Source: Zygaena filipendulae (taxonomy: Eukaryota; Arthropoda; Insecta; Lepidoptera; Zygaenidae). From it: a DNA stretch of 64,000 nucleotides. Shown piece by piece: positions 44,946-56,629 of this stretch. The notes under the pieces are model-generated. The model searched no databases, was not told the origin of the DNA, and worked only from the letters and a program-made list of their open reading frames with translations. Position 1 is the first letter of the stretch. Every line of letters starts with the position of its first letter. Both the position numbers and the translations under genes were made by a program. Where the stretch lies: the NCBI GenBank assembly GCA_907165275.2, contig OU015659.1, positions 11,388,501-11,452,500 on the forward strand, given 5' to 3'.

Positions 44946-45030
44946 ATAAAAAATATGTGTCTATTATTATTTATTTACTATCTAACTGACGGATTAAATA
45001 GAATTTTGATTTTTATACCTTATCATCATG
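44946..45030 (-). mobile_element. CRE-MITE terminal fragment
   Basis: TATCTAACTGACGGATTAAA and AGAATTTTGATTTT correspond to one end of the MITE family. Confidence 0.6.
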
Positions 45031-45339
45031 CCCAATCGCATTTTTGCACGGTCTGAAATCTTTGAAATCGCAAACCATGGTGCTATATAGTTTGCAAAAT
45101 CAATCTATCTTGAAGCTCCTGGGAGACACCAAAAAAATCAGCTCGACACGTTATATATATTTTTGCGCACCATTATAAACAGTATTCGATATAAGATTTA
45201 AGTGAAAAGGGATTAATATATACTAAATACTGACAATGCGCAAATAGCTATAATTTTCTCTCGCATGTAATAATGTATCCCACCAAAAACATTTTCATGT
45301 AAGATGTTGCCAAGACGAAACCATAATTATGACTCGCAC

Positions 45340-45650
45340 TGTCAAAAGTTTTCAGATCTCTTAAAGAGCCAAGCTTCTAACTCCACACGCCCCAACTCTA
45401 CAAGGCCTAACTTCACAAACTGTACACCTTAGTCAAAATATGTGGCTTGGCCATTACGCTACACTCACATGGGCGTAAGGTGAACTTATACACTGTTCAT
45501 TACTTTTTTGTTATACAATAGTTGTTGTAGTAACGAAACGGCCAAGCCACATGTTTTGACTAAGACGTAGAGTTTGTGAAGTTAGGCTTTGTAGAGAGTG
45601 TAAGAGTTAGAAGCTTGGCTCTACCTGAGATCTGTTAACATTTTGGCCCT
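45340..45650. mobile_element. Long fold-back element (GAGCCAAGCTT family)
   Basis: The left arm, about 45353-45452 (AGATCTCTTAAAGAGCCAAG to TGTGGCTTGGCC), is mirrored by 45540-45634 (GGCCAAGCCACATGTTTTGA to CTACCTGAGATCTG). Arms are about 95-100 bp with scattered mismatches around an 87-bp centre. Confidence 0.8.
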
Positions 45651-45737
45651 TTTAAAACCCCTTTAAAAGTGTACATCAGTACTTGTTTACACGAGTAGAT
45701 ACTTCTCGTTTTTCTTTTTTTTATGTCATAGGGGTGT

Positions 45738-46085
45738 TTACCCAAGTGCAAGTGCAAGTGCAAGTGGGCAAGTGGTACCTGATGGTAAGTGATTACCGCC
45801 GCCAATTGGACATCTGCAACACCAGAAGGCATGCAGGTGCGTTGCCGACCAGGAATGGGGATGGGAACTGGCTTTCAAGTGGGGCTGCCGGAACACACCG
45901 TCAGGTGCGACAGATTTGCAACTTGAAGGTGGTAGCTAGCCAGCTACTAGAGAGCGCCCTACCAACTCATGGTTTCCTCACGATGTTTTCCTTCACCTGT
46001 GACAGCTCAAGCGCATTGTTAATATTTGAACCTACGCTTTGCGGCGTTTGATCCGAACACACCAACCACTAAGCTATCATCGCTA
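45738..46085 (-). mobile_element. tRNA-derived SINE-like element, minus orientation
   Basis: On the minus strand it starts with an A-box-like ATAGCTTAGTGGTTGG and a B-box-like GTAGGTTCAAAT. The body includes GTGAAGGAAAACATCGTGAG and TACCATCAGGTACCAC. A CAAGTG microsatellite lies at its far end. Frames of 122 and 65 codons over it are not genes. Confidence 0.65.
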
Positions 46086-46528
46086 AAAAAACTTCTTAAA
46101 TCGCTGAGTTTACCTACCGTAATAATTTACTTAAAATAGAGGGTTAAGTCGTGATGCTTTGTAAAGTTAAAGGCTTTGGAATGTCGGCGTTTCGTTCTCG
46201 AAATAAAGCCTTTTCTTTTGAAACAACCGAAGGGCAATGGAGGGCGAGTAAATCGAAACAGCTTTTGTAATCAAAGTAGCTTTTACCTATTTTTCATCCT
46301 TTAGGGATTTAATTGTCGATAACTTTGAAATACATGTTGCTTGAAAACTAACATAGTTCAATGCAAACATTTACCCATGGTTTTATCCTCTTATCGTAGG
46401 GTTGAATTTCCAAAAAACCTAATTAAGTGCTTGATTACATTTTAAAAAAAATGTAATATTTGAAGTTTTCAGACCCATCGGTGTGGTGTGTTGATAAAGT
46501 ATTCAATCATTTAATCTAATTTTATATA
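46086..46528. other. Unassigned sequence
   Basis: No gene or repeat recognised. Confidence 0.4.
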
Positions 46529-46698
46529 CCAGCTGTGCCCCGAGGTTTCGCCCGCGTGAGTTTCGAAATTCCCACAGGAACTCCAAAGCATTTACATCTT
46601 AAACCTTTTCTGAACTTCCATAAATATTTCAAGATCAAAATTAGCCAAATCGGTCCAGCCATTCTCGAGTTTTAGCGAGATTAACGAACAACGATTCT
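46529..46698 (-). mobile_element. Helitron-like fragment, variant shared with 7538
   Basis: CCAGCTGTGCCCCGAGG, then ATTTCAAGATCAAAATTAGC and ATTCTCGAGTTTTAGCGAGA. Confidence 0.6.
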
Positions 46699-48040
46699 TT
46701 TGGAAAATTAAGATGTGTACATCGAACGTTTTTAAGTGCCCTGTAATATGTACCAACGCCGTGTGATAATTTCCAAGCATTACAAAATTCAAAAGCTATT
46801 TATTACTTAGGATTGGTTGTTACAGTCACTTATAATGTTATTATAAATTATACTGTTTGAAGGATAAGATCTATAATTGGCCTTACACTTATGTATTGTA
46901 TTATATTTTAATCTATGTTACGCTGTAGGTTTTTGAATAAAAATAAAAAATAAAATAAAAATAATCGTCAGCAGGTTCTTAGAACTATAAATTAAATTTT
47001 TACACGTACTATCATTAATTGCTACACTCAAACCTAACAATTTTCCAGGTGCAGTCCACCGAATAACAGCACCAAAGCGAACTCAGAACGTACTAAATCA
47101 TTTAAGTACAAACACAACCAACGTCGTTAAGCAAGCGACAAGTTAGACTAAAACTTCCCACCGAGTTAGTTAATAATTCCACGTACTCGCTAACTAGGGA
47201 CTAGAGTGTGATGCGGAGTTGCTCTCTGAATAAATTATACGATGGATATCGATATTCAAATGAAGCAAGAAATTTTCGCCGTGCGATAACTGGTCGATGC
47301 TTTGCATTCATCATTTTTGAATTTATGGAGGTCAAAACTCAGATGTCACAAATTTTGCAAAGGATTATACAAAATGATATTTTCAAGCGGGCGCGGATGG
47401 TCAAATCCGAAACTACAAAGGACAGCAAAAAATGCTCAAAGGAGTCCCACGGCGGATTTGATAAAAACTTAAACTGTTATCACACGCTTATAAAAATAAT
47501 TTGCTTAGTCGGTAATTGAACCAGGAATTTGAATGAAAAAACACTATCATATATTTATTCGTGTAACTCAACGATATAAAAAATTGTGGATAAAATTCTG
47601 GGCAGTAATGGTAAATAACAAACCAAGCGAAAAGTCTTATTTGCTTATTTCCAAATCTGAGCTCTAGTAAAGTTGGTCTGGCGATTTTTCATTTTGAAGT
47701 GAGCATTAATATTTATCGACGATAGAACTCGAGACGGTTCTTTCAGTGTCCGCTGAGAGCTTTGAGAAAGATTTTGCACTGACTAGCTAGCATCATAAAC
47801 TGCAGGTCCAACCGTGAAATGAGAATGAGCAATGATAAAAGGAAATACATTTATTTTGACGTGACCCTAGTTAAATGCACAAGCAGCGAAAGTAAAGTAC
47901 ATACATATTGAACACTATGGGGTGGGGGGAAATCAAAAAGCCGGCTTACTCTTGACGCAATCTAGAAAGGGTCATACTCTTGACGCAATCGAAATGAAAT
48001 CAGAAGACCGAAACGGAATCGAATTTTGCTACGTTAAGGC
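46699..48040. other. Unassigned sequence with one weak plus-strand frame
   Basis: A frame at 47208-47519 (103 codons) begins MMRSCSLNKLYDGYRYSNEA and contains no domain I know. An acceptor-like CTAACAATTTTCCAG ends at 47048. The two could belong to an exon, but nothing else supports that. The paired phrase CTCTTGACGCAATC occurs twice near 47950 and 47978. Confidence 0.3.
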
Positions 48041-48218
48041 CTTTTGCATATTATAAGAAATTTTCTTGTCTTATATGCATCCGACAAAAATTATTATGTG
48101 CGTGTCTTATCCGACATTTCTTGTAATATGCACGGTCCCATATAACAACCAAAGCGACTGGATGTCTTATAAGACATTTCTTATAAAACACAAGAAAATT
48201 TCTTATAATGTGCAAAAG
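48041..48218. mobile_element. Single MITE-like palindrome, 178 bp
   Basis: CTTTTGCATATTATAAGAAA plus TTTTCTTG at the left is mirrored by CAAGAAAATTTCTTATAATG plus TGCAAAAG at the right. Inner words (CTTATATGCATCCGACA, GGATGTCTTATAAGACA) extend the symmetry. Confidence 0.8.
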
Positions 48219-49027
48219 ATCTAAAGCTTCGGGATCGTCGGGAAGCGTTTCTATCGAATTTATCTGCCAAATTTCTCGATTTCATTATAAGAGTCATGTT
48301 ATTGACTTGACGGGCGTCATCTTTAGACATTAAAACGATTTCAATGATTGATTTTGTATGTACTAAAATGAAGGTGAAAGGGAAAAGTGAAATTATATCA
48401 AAATCCGAAACAGACTCAATTCTCAAATCATTTTCAAAAGGTAGCCTGCAGACAGATGCAGAAAACCAGAGAAACTGTCTGACTTCATTATCAAAAATAA
48501 TTCGCACAGTTAAATTTTCGATCGATCTTGAATCATCCATTTTTTTCAATTTGAGCTTCAAGTTGTTTTATATTTTTACTCGCTTTTACGTTAGATAACT
48601 TAATATTTAGGTTCCTTTCTGAGACCTAGATTCCATTTAAATGACGACTATTTTAGAAATAAATGTGAAAAAGAAATCTTGAAAACCTAACGAGCGTCAT
48701 TTAAAACTGCAAAGTTTGCTAATGCCACGGCTCTTAAATTTTAACTTTAAAAAAGCATCTATAGAATCACTTTCATAATGAGATCTATAGAAATCATAGA
48801 TCCTTTAGAATTCAATTTTTTTGTAAGTTTATTTCAGATTTTTATTTAAATTTCTTCTTCCATCCTTATTAAATGATGCTAATCTTAATTAGTTAATAAA
48901 TACTTAATTGTATTATAGCTTTTTTTAATGACAAATCTAGAAGATGCACAATAATTGAAAACAATTGAGAGTATATAATATAGAATAAATACCCATAATA
49001 GAATATATACTTAAAGCGTATATAAAA
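48219..49027. other. Unassigned sequence
   Basis: Opposite-strand frames (48181-48561 minus, 48344-48598 plus) overlap each other and the palindrome. I treat both as chance. Confidence 0.4.
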
Positions 49028-49230
49028 TCCTTACTAATAGGTATTATAAATGCGAAAGTCCTTCTGTCTGTCTGTTACGCTTTCACGCCTTAACGGCTTA
49101 ACCGATCGTCATGAAATTTTGCATACAGGTTATCAAGGATACAAAAAAAGACATAGGGGAGGTACTTTTATCCCGGAATTCCCGCGGAAACTCCGAAATT
49201 AGCGCGGGTGACACCGCGGGGAACAGCTAG
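49028..49230 (+). mobile_element. Helitron-like element, complete
   Basis: TCCTTACTAATAGGTATTAT to GACACCGCGGGGAACAGC and TAG. Confidence 0.72.
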
Positions 49231-49453
49231 TAGATAGTATAGAGTAAGTGCCGATATATTATAATATATACTTAGATACGTATGTATGTATATTAAACCA
49301 AATATTATAAGAGTAGTTCGTATTTAGGGAATCCTGAAATTTATTGATTACACAACAACCCAGATGATATTTGCTTTTAGTTGATGGACAGGACCACTTT
49401 CGATGAAAGTTTGCATGGCAGTGCTTTGTCATACTTTAAAAAGACTAAAATAA

Positions 49454-49588
49454 CTAGCTGGCCCCCACGGTTTCACCCGCGGTAATTTCGGAGTTCCCGT
49501 GGGAATTCCTGGAGAAAAAGTACCCTATGTCACTCAGGATCACTGTTCACAAACTCACAAACTTTTGCTCTTTATAATATTGGTATAG
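49454..49588 (-). mobile_element. Helitron-like element with internal deletion
   Basis: CTAGCTGGCCCCCACGG joins directly from CTCAGGATCACTGTTC to CACAAACTCACAAACTTTTG. Confidence 0.65.
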
Positions 49589-49712
49589 AAGTATAGATAA
49601 GTTTAAAAAGTGTAAACATTAGGTTAATAGAAAAGTACCCAATGCTTTTTAATTGCAAACTCCTATAACTTGTGCCGACTTCATGTGTTTTGTGGTAAAG
49701 TTGACCCAATAA

Positions 49713-50032
49713 TAGGAATGTTGATTGAAAATCTAAATTCTAATTAGTCAGTCAGTTAGAAAATAAAAAAACAATAGATACGTATTTTTTGCTTTTTTAA
49801 ATAAATTAAAATATACAGAGATAAAGCGCTTTAAAGTTTAGGATGAGGAGGTCGTGACGTCACTAACTGTAAAACCGCCATACAAACTGTCAGAATAGTG
49901 ACGTCACGCGAAATTTCAATTCAATATATCGCCGTTATTTTTTGATTACGTAAAAAAAGAAAAAATACGTGTCCAATATTTTTTAATAATCTATAAGATG
50001 GACTAAAAAATAAAAATTAGTCAACATGCCCA
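49713..50032 (-). mobile_element. CRE-bearing MITE, copy 7
   Basis: Full length, minus orientation. Perfect TGACGTCA at 49855-49862 and 49899-49906. Confidence 0.85.
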
Positions 50033-50675
50033 TTATAGTAATTTATTAAATACGATATCTTCAACTGGGCTACCGCTTTAACTCGGACGAAGTAGCTTTC
50101 ATAAATTTGCTTCACGATTTATCACAAGAAGCAAGAAAAAACATTCGCGGGCCAAACTGCAAAGAGAAAAGTAATATAATGTAATTGAATTTTTTATTTT
50201 AACCGCCCGCGCCCACAAAAATATTGTACGGGAATAAATATACCGCATACATATTAGAAGCGAAAAAAAAAAGAACAATTCGCCAGCGGTGTACCGGTAG
50301 TCTCCGGGGACTCGCGGGATCCCGCGGGATTGCGTTTGAATAATGTCCGCGGTTTCGAATCCCGGATCTTTGTGGCTGGCATTCATTTCATTTTCCGCTG
50401 AGCCACTTCGGACGTAAGTTGAATATTATATTAGATAGAAACGAGACCCACTTGAATGGAGGTCGCTGGGAAATTATACTTTTGGGAGACATCTTTTTCT
50501 TTGAAGTGTTGGTGGTAAAAAAAAATCGCGTTGGCGCGTTGGATAATTTCAAATATGGTAGACTTGAGAATACAGTAAACCCACTGAACCTACGGTTTCA
50601 CCCGCGTTGATTACGGTATTACCTCAGGAACTCATAACATAGCTATGAACAGTCTCAACAAAAGAAATTAATATA
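50033..50675. other. Unassigned sequence
   Basis: A 95-codon minus-strand frame (50099-50386) lies over GC-rich sequence such as GGGATCCCGCGGGATTGCG but has no known motif. Confidence 0.4.
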
Positions 50676-50932
50676 ATAGGGATGTTGACGACTTTTGAAG
50701 AGCAAAATTCTAATTAGTCCGTCAGTTAGAAAATTAAAAATCATTAGACACGTATTTTTTTTATTTTTCAAATAAATGAAAATACACAAAGATAAAGTAC
50801 ATTAAAGTTTAGGGTGGGGGCTCGTGACGTCATTTACCGCTACAAGCCGCTTTACAAACTGCACTGGTTATTGACGTCACGCGAAATTTCAACTCAATAT
50901 ATCGCCGTAATAAAAAAAGAAAAAATACGTGT
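50676..50932 (-). mobile_element. CRE-bearing MITE, copy 8, truncated
   Basis: Starts ATAGGGATGTTGACGAC and breaks off after AAAAAATACGTGT, so one end is missing. Perfect TGACGTCA at 50825-50832 and 50872-50879. Confidence 0.8.
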
Positions 50933-50979
50933 AGTATAATGCAAAAACTACAAAAACTTTACAATAATATAGCTTATAC

Positions 50980-51060
50980 ATCAGAATAACACATAGGGTA
51001 CTTTTCAAGGCCGGAATTCCCGCGGGATTTCTGAAATTAACGTGGATGACGGGGAACGGT
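50980..51060 (+). mobile_element. Helitron-like 3' fragment
   Basis: AACACATAGGGTACTTTTC and GGAATTCCCGCGGGATTTC remain; the CTAG end is lost. Confidence 0.5.
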
Positions 51061-51061
51061 A

Positions 51062-51350
51062 ATAGTGTAATATATATTTACGAAAATCTGTATGTTGTAC
51101 GTTTACGCAGTTTCAATTTCTTCTCGTATCTACATCTTTTAAATAAATAAGTAGTCTAATTATGCCGCATAAGTATATAATAGGTATATATATATTAAAT
51201 GCCGCACAGCTACCTTTAGCAGAGGTTGCCTATGAAAATATAGGCCACCTCATTATACGTACTTATTTACATATTGTTTGCTGTGTTTTGTAAATGTGTT
51301 TTTATACTGTGTGTGTGTGTAATAAATCTATGTTTGATTTAATTTGATAT
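51062..51350 (+). mobile_element. Non-LTR retrotransposon 3' end, copy 2
   Basis: Homologous to 18595-18909. It ends GTGTGTGTAATAAATCTATG and then TTTGATTTAATTTGAT. Confidence 0.65.
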
Positions 51351-51496
51351 CTTCTTTATAAATAAAAATGAAGGTTTGTATGTCTGTCCTCTATGCGTTT
51401 CGAAACCATTGGTCTGATTGTGATGAAGCTTTTGCGGGTTGTTATGCCTGTTCCTGATCCCAAAACTCACGCGGGTGAATTCGCTGGGCACAGCTA
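51350..51496 (+). mobile_element. Helitron-like element, short subfamily
   Basis: TCTTTATAAATAAAAATGAA, CTCTATGCGTTTCGAAACCA, then GGGCACAGCTAG. The same subfamily occurs at 62631. Confidence 0.68.
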
Positions 51497-51692
51497 GTTT
51501 ATTATAAATGTCAAAAAAGGTCGCAAAAATTTCTTCGACATATGGTAATTTTTAAGTAATTTCTCTACAGTTTAGAATATATAATATACGTAATATAAAA
51601 TGGACTAAAAACCATTATTTATATATACTTATATACAATTTATTAATACTTAAAATCTAGGTAAAAAAATAAAGTCAATTTACAAAAAAAAG

Positions 51693-51988
51693 TCACTCAA
51701 AAATACCGCCCCGGGTTATACCAGCGGCAAAGGTGCCCATGACACTCGCTGCATTGGCGCGTTGATGGCGATGGACAACCTTTGCGCCAGGCAGGAGCCG
51801 GAGCGGGCGTCGAAACCTCTCTCTCTGAGTCTGCGACCGATTTCGGAGACAAACGTCATTGCCTCTGACCCCCCGCAACCCGTTGTCTCAAACGCCAGCG
51901 GGACAAAGCAATAATTGCCCCCCAGAGCCGCGTATTTAGATCTTTTTATGCGGGCTGCCGATTCAGCGGATGCACCGGCTGAGCGCAT
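51693..51988 (-). pseudogene. Frameshifted retroelement polyprotein C-terminal fragment
   Basis: In an AT-rich setting this GC-rich block reads on the minus strand as RSKYAALGGNYCFVPLAFET, then FVSEIGRRL and GSCLAQRLSIAIN. The conserved tail then continues in another frame (ANAASVMGTFAAG), so one base appears to be missing near 51764. I recall this FVPLAxET ... LGRR ... QRLSIAIQR pattern as the C-terminus of reverse-transcriptase polyproteins in many animals; a search is needed to name the family. No intact start or upstream domains are present. Confidence 0.55.
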
Positions 51989-52349
51989 TCAATCTATTTC
52001 TATTAATTTTTTTACAGACAGAAAAGCAAGAAATAAAAACGTGCAATAAAAAAATCCTGCTAAATTAGTTTTGCGCAACCGCTATTTAAAGCGATCTTGG
52101 AAAACTTGTAAACTAAATAAAAGTGAAGCTTCGGTGAGTGTATCTAGTACCTACCACTGAAGACTGAAAAATGAATGAGCACACGGATAGCTTGAGTGGC
52201 CTGAGGATACCCGAGATATCTTTTAGCAATTTACTCTTATATCGAACCCGTTTCAACTTTCCAACACTTTAGTCTTTAAATACAACAATGCCTACGTGTG
52301 TGGTTCCGTAGTTTTTTCTTAATTTTATTTTTTCACTAGCCTGAGGAAC
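51989..52349. other. Unassigned sequence
   Basis: No gene or repeat recognised. Confidence 0.4.
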
Positions 52350-52444
52350 ACTACGAAACGAAAAGGACATTTATGGTACTTTTAACCCCAAAATTCCTGC
52401 GGAATCTCCGAAGTTACCGCGGGTGAAGCTACGGAGATCAGCTA
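52350..52444 (+). mobile_element. Helitron-like 3' fragment
   Basis: GAAAAGGACATTTATGGTAC to ACCGCGGGTGAAGCTACGG and GATCAGCTA. Confidence 0.55.
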
Positions 52445-53340
52445 TTTAACAAATAAAGGAAGAATCCCAACATAATTTTACAGAAGTACTTAATTTTTAT
52501 ACACGGTAATTTTATAGGTACAAAAAATATTAATATGTAGAACAGTTTATCTTCACTCTTTAGGTCAATAATCAAACTCGATTTTGTATATTTGAATGCT
52601 AGTGATTTTTTATTCATATAATGTGGATCTGGATGGAGCTGGAACACTTCATAGCAATTTCAGTGATAGCAACTGTCTAGTTAAAACTATTATCAGAGGC
52701 ACTCAGAGGCACATAATCTATTATAATAAAAATGAATCGCCAAATGTGTTGCTAAGCGCATAACTTCCAAACGACTGCACCAAATTGGATAATTGTTTTT
52801 TTTTGTGTTCGTTATTGTCAGGACAAGGTTTATACAAAAGAAGTTTAGAGTTCCTGCGGGAATTCCGAAACTCATGCGGATGAACTCCAAAACGGTTGGA
52901 CCAATATTGACGGGACTTTCATTACTAATTAGCTGGTGTTCAGAGGTAACTAGTTCTCGAGTGTTTAGAAACCAACTCGCCGATAGTTTCAGAGTGAGTC
53001 TCGTAAAGAAAAAACAAACACACTCACTGTTTACATTTTTTTTATCGTATCTAATAAATAAATTCAAATAACGACTTACTTTCTATAAAGAAGTAACGTT
53101 ATCATCCGCCGTATCAAAAATGTTATTTTCTGTATTATCGAATTTAAGCTTGAAGTATTTTCGTACACGTTAAAGCAACCCCAAAATACGATTTCAACCC
53201 TCCTTAAGTCACTCCCAAGTGGGCATTCGTATGTGATTTTGTAAACTGTCGGCTGGAAGATAAATATTAGAGGAGTGGATTCTAGTTTCGCTGTAAAATT
53301 CTTGTAGCATCGAAACACAAAGTTTTTTTTTTCGATCTTT
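52445..53340. other. Unassigned sequence with Helitron-like scraps
   Basis: AGTTCCTGCGGGAATTCCGA near 52850 is Helitron-like. Frames of 124 codons (minus) and 92 codons (plus) across it overlap and derive partly from that repeat. Confidence 0.4.
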
Positions 53341-53670
53341 AATAGGCTAGTTTCCTGGGTAAAAAAATCAAAATTCTATTTAGTCCGTCAGTTAGATAAT
53401 AAAAAAATAAAAGACACGTATTTTTTGCTTTTTTAAAATAATGGAAATATGCATAGATAAAGCGCATTAAAGTTTAGGGTGGGGGACTCGTGATGTCACA
53501 GCTCGCTATAACGTGCGAACAAACTGTAGCGAGGCGTGACGTCATGTGAAATTTCGACTTGATATATCTCCGTTATTTTTTGGTTACATAAAAAAAAAAA
53601 AAAATACGTGTCCAATATTTTTTAATAATCTACAAAACGGACTAAAAAAGAAAATTTAGGAAACTAGCCT
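53341..53670 (-). mobile_element. CRE-bearing MITE, copy 9 (AGGCTAGTTTCC ends)
   Basis: The interior is shared with the family, but the ends read TAGGCTAGTTTCCT and AGGAAACTAGCCTA. One perfect TGACGTCA at 53537-53544. Confidence 0.8.
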
Positions 53671-53804
53671 AGCAAGCGTATGTAGGTACGCTTAAATCTT
53701 TAATCTTTAAAATCTTTAAATCTGTAAACTTATGTTCTTCACTCTTATACCGATATTATTTATTATTATTATTTTTTAACTAAAAATAAAGATAATAAAA
53801 ATAA

Positions 53805-53967
53805 ATCTATACATATAATAAAATTATAACAGGTCGATGTCTTTACATGGAAGATAAATAAGAAAAAATAAATTTAGGCGACATCTATACATATAATAAA
53901 ATTATTGTTACAGGTCGATGTCTGTACCTACATGGGAGATAAATAAGAAAAAATAAATTTAGGTGAT
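53805..53967. repeat. Tandem duplication of an approximately 78-85-bp segment
   Basis: ATCTATACATATAATAAAAT ... CAGGTCGATGTCT ... AAAAATAAATTTAGG occurs twice, at 53805-53882 and 53883-53967. The second copy carries a small insertion. Confidence 0.85.
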
Positions 53968-54170
53968 ATAGAAGCAAAAAATACCGTATTTAGAATTTTT
54001 GTCTGTCTGTCTGTCTATCTGTATGTTTGTATTCGTGCTACGCAAAAACTGCTGCACCAAATTAATGCGGTTTTTTTTGTTGTATTGCTAAGGCTCTAAC
54101 TTAGATACTCATATGTTTCGGTGTTTTCGAAATTACATCTGGAACTCGAGATATAAAAAAAAACTGGTCA

Positions 54171-54361
54171 TCCTACTAATTTTAAGATTTAAGACTTTTG
54201 GATGTTTGTTACTCAATCACGCACAAAAGGGCTGAACGGATTTGGATGAAATTTGGCATGCACGTTGTCAGGGGTACAGAGAAGGACATAGGGTACTTTT
54301 ATCCCGGAATTCCCGCGGGAACTCTGAAATTACCGCGGGTGAAACCGCGGGGCACAGCTAG
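54171..54361 (+). mobile_element. Helitron-like element, complete
   Basis: TCCTACTAATTTTAAGATTT to CCGCGGGTGAAACCGCGG then GGCACAGCTAG. The terminal hairpin is perfect here. Confidence 0.75.
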
Positions 54362-55051
54362 TAAATAAATAAAAATAATCTAAAAAGAAAGTTTCTCTAT
54401 TTCCTATTGTACCTATGCAGTCATGTGTCATGCGCATTTTTTTTTTTTCAAGAACGGTTTTATGAAGATTTGCTGGGGAAATCTACATATTTATAGGGAC
54501 ACTTTAACATTTATAATATTAGTAGGATATCATAAGTATTTCTAAGGTCACCTTCAGGGTCGTCCCACTGGTCACTGATACGAAGTCAAAATTACGTGAT
54601 GATCGGTGGAGGAGTTAAGGTGTAAAAGCGTAATAAACAAGAAACAAAGTCACATTCACATCTTTTTTATTAAGAATTAAGAAAGAAAAACGGATTACTT
54701 AGTGAAGGGATTCAAAACGTTAATAAAATAAAATATAAGTTTTCGGTGGAAGCTAAACTTCGTTCTTGGACCAAACAACATAGTTCTATAAATATGATTC
54801 TTTATCAGATGCATATCATAACCCTTATTTCAGAGATTACACTTAGGTACTACTACTTTGTACTTTGGACCAGTCTAGATTACCCCTCTCTAGATCTCCA
54901 CTTAAACTCTTATACCAAGACCCGACTATTTGGATTAGTGCCAAATATGAACACTTCTCCAGGTGTAGATCTCTCTTGAAACAGAGAAATCGTCTTGTCA
55001 CGTCCCTTAAGGCCCCATTATTAGGGGAACAAGAATTTATACATTAAAATA
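54362..55051. other. Unassigned sequence with Helitron-like scraps
   Basis: A terminal scrap (ACATTTATAATATTAGTAGG) near 54508. Frames at 54746-55047 lack motifs. Confidence 0.4.
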
Positions 55052-55348
55052 CTAGCTGTGTCCCACGGTCTCACCCGCGGAAATTTCGGAGATCCCGCAG
55101 GAATTTTCAAAAATTCTTTCTTAGCGGATGCCTACGTCATTACAACTATCTTTATGCCAAATTTCAGCTAAATCCGTTCAGTAGTTTCGGCTGTGCGTTG
55201 ATAGATCAGTCAGGTTTGCCTTTTATATATTTTGATTATACCTATCAAGAGTTCTGTCTAGGGGTAAAAGGAAATAGCGTACTCGGGTACCCACGGGTAC
55301 TCAAAAGTCAGAATTTAACGCGGGTGAAACCACGTGGAAAACAGCTAG
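55052..55348. mobile_element. Two Helitron-like pieces, opposed
   Basis: A minus piece from CTAGCTGTGTCCCACGG (55052 to about 55240) and a plus 3' end finishing AAAACAGCTAG at 55348. Confidence 0.6.
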
Positions 55349-55798
55349 TATTTATATAGATAGATAAACTTGAAAAGCAAAACCACATCTAAATGCAAAA
55401 TTTTATCCAAATCGTCAGACTCGTTTCTGAATTGTGTAGATATATATTGTAAAAGCTCGTTAAAAGATATCCGTTACCCATACAACATAATTACCAAAGG
55501 TAACGCTATTAACAAAATTACGTCATAAGTTACGTAAAATATGAACCCTGCGAGTACCTCTGGGTAAGTAATTAACCGAAAGATTAAGTTAAAACATTCA
55601 TAATTTCCAAAGTCTGTCCAACCTAATTGTGTTATTGAGCTAATGTTAAAGTTTGTTTCACTAAAAGTTCTCTTCATTATTACCGCGGAGGGTTGAAGTT
55701 TATGTTGTTTGATGAACCAACCGCTCCACCAGCCTGCGGATATGTAAACTGTGAAGCCACATTCACATCGATTAACGAAAATTGTATTGTACGCCAAT
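55349..55798. other. Unassigned sequence
   Basis: A 107-codon minus-strand frame here opens at TTG rather than ATG and has one hydrophobic stretch. Not enough to call a gene. Confidence 0.4.
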
Positions 55799-56129
55799 GG
55801 GCATGTTGACTAATTTTTAATTTTTAGTCCGTCTTGTAGATTATTAAAAAATATTGGACACGTATTTTTTTTTCCTTTTTTACGTACCTAATCAAAAAAT
55901 AACGGCGATATATCAAGTTGAAATTTCGCGTGACGTCACTATTCTGACAGTTTGTATGGCGGTTTTGCGGTTAGTGACGTCACGACCCCCTCACCCTAAA
56001 CTTTAATGAGCTTTATCTCTGTATATTTTAATTTATTTAAAAAAGCAAAAAATACGTGTCTATTGTTTTTTTATTTTCTAACTGACGGACTAATTAGAAT
56101 TTTGATTTTCAATAGTAGTCAACATCCCT
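55799..56129 (+). mobile_element. CRE-bearing MITE, copy 10
   Basis: Full length. Perfect TGACGTCA at 55932-55939 and 55976-55983. Confidence 0.85.
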
Positions 56130-56629
56130 ATTCCGGCTTATTTAATCACAAATATGTGTTTTGTGATTAATTCGTACCTCAATAGTAATATTGCTACTGA
56201 CGAGTTGGTTGTGCGTCTTCTTTTCTCTAGCCAATAGCACTAGGGAGCTATGAAGGGCGGGCGTTTTTGTTGGTACTATCACATTCAGTTTTTATTCACG
56301 TCAAAAAGCCACATATGATGGCTAACTCTTAATAAAGAAATTTGAATTTACTTTGATTTGAATAGATACCAATGATTTTATGATTTGTGTGACTTCACCC
56401 CCAAGTTCCTTTCTCTTAAGAGCTTAAACAGAGCTCATTTGCAAAATAACTTTCCTTTTCCGTCTGTTTGTCGAAGCGACGCCATATTTTATTTCGTAAT
56501 GCAATTACTCCACTCAGCAAAATTTGAGCGGACCTATAAGAGTTATAGGGACTTAGTTAAGGGTAATGCTGTTATGTGCTTACTGCTCACCCCTCCCTCA
56601 TCTGCGTGGCTTCTGGGTCAGTGCCCAAC
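56130..56629. other. Unassigned sequence with a possible LINE tail
   Basis: CTCTTAATAAAGAAATTTGA near 56325 resembles a retroposon end. A 94-codon frame (56385-56669) runs into the MITE and is not supported. Confidence 0.4.

Noticed and set aside
45683..46051. A 122-codon gene
   Set aside because: It overlaps a tRNA-derived SINE-like element and a CAAGTG microsatellite.
48181..48598. Overlapping frames on both strands
   Set aside because: No motif, mutual overlap and a palindromic MITE at one edge. Probably chance.
52693..53071. Opposing frames of 124 and 92 codons
   Set aside because: They overlap each other and partly encode Helitron-like repeat text. There is no domain.
55474..55797. 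A 107-codon membrane-protein-like frame
   Set aside because: It starts at TTG, ends against a MITE, and its hydrophobic stretch alone is weak evidence.
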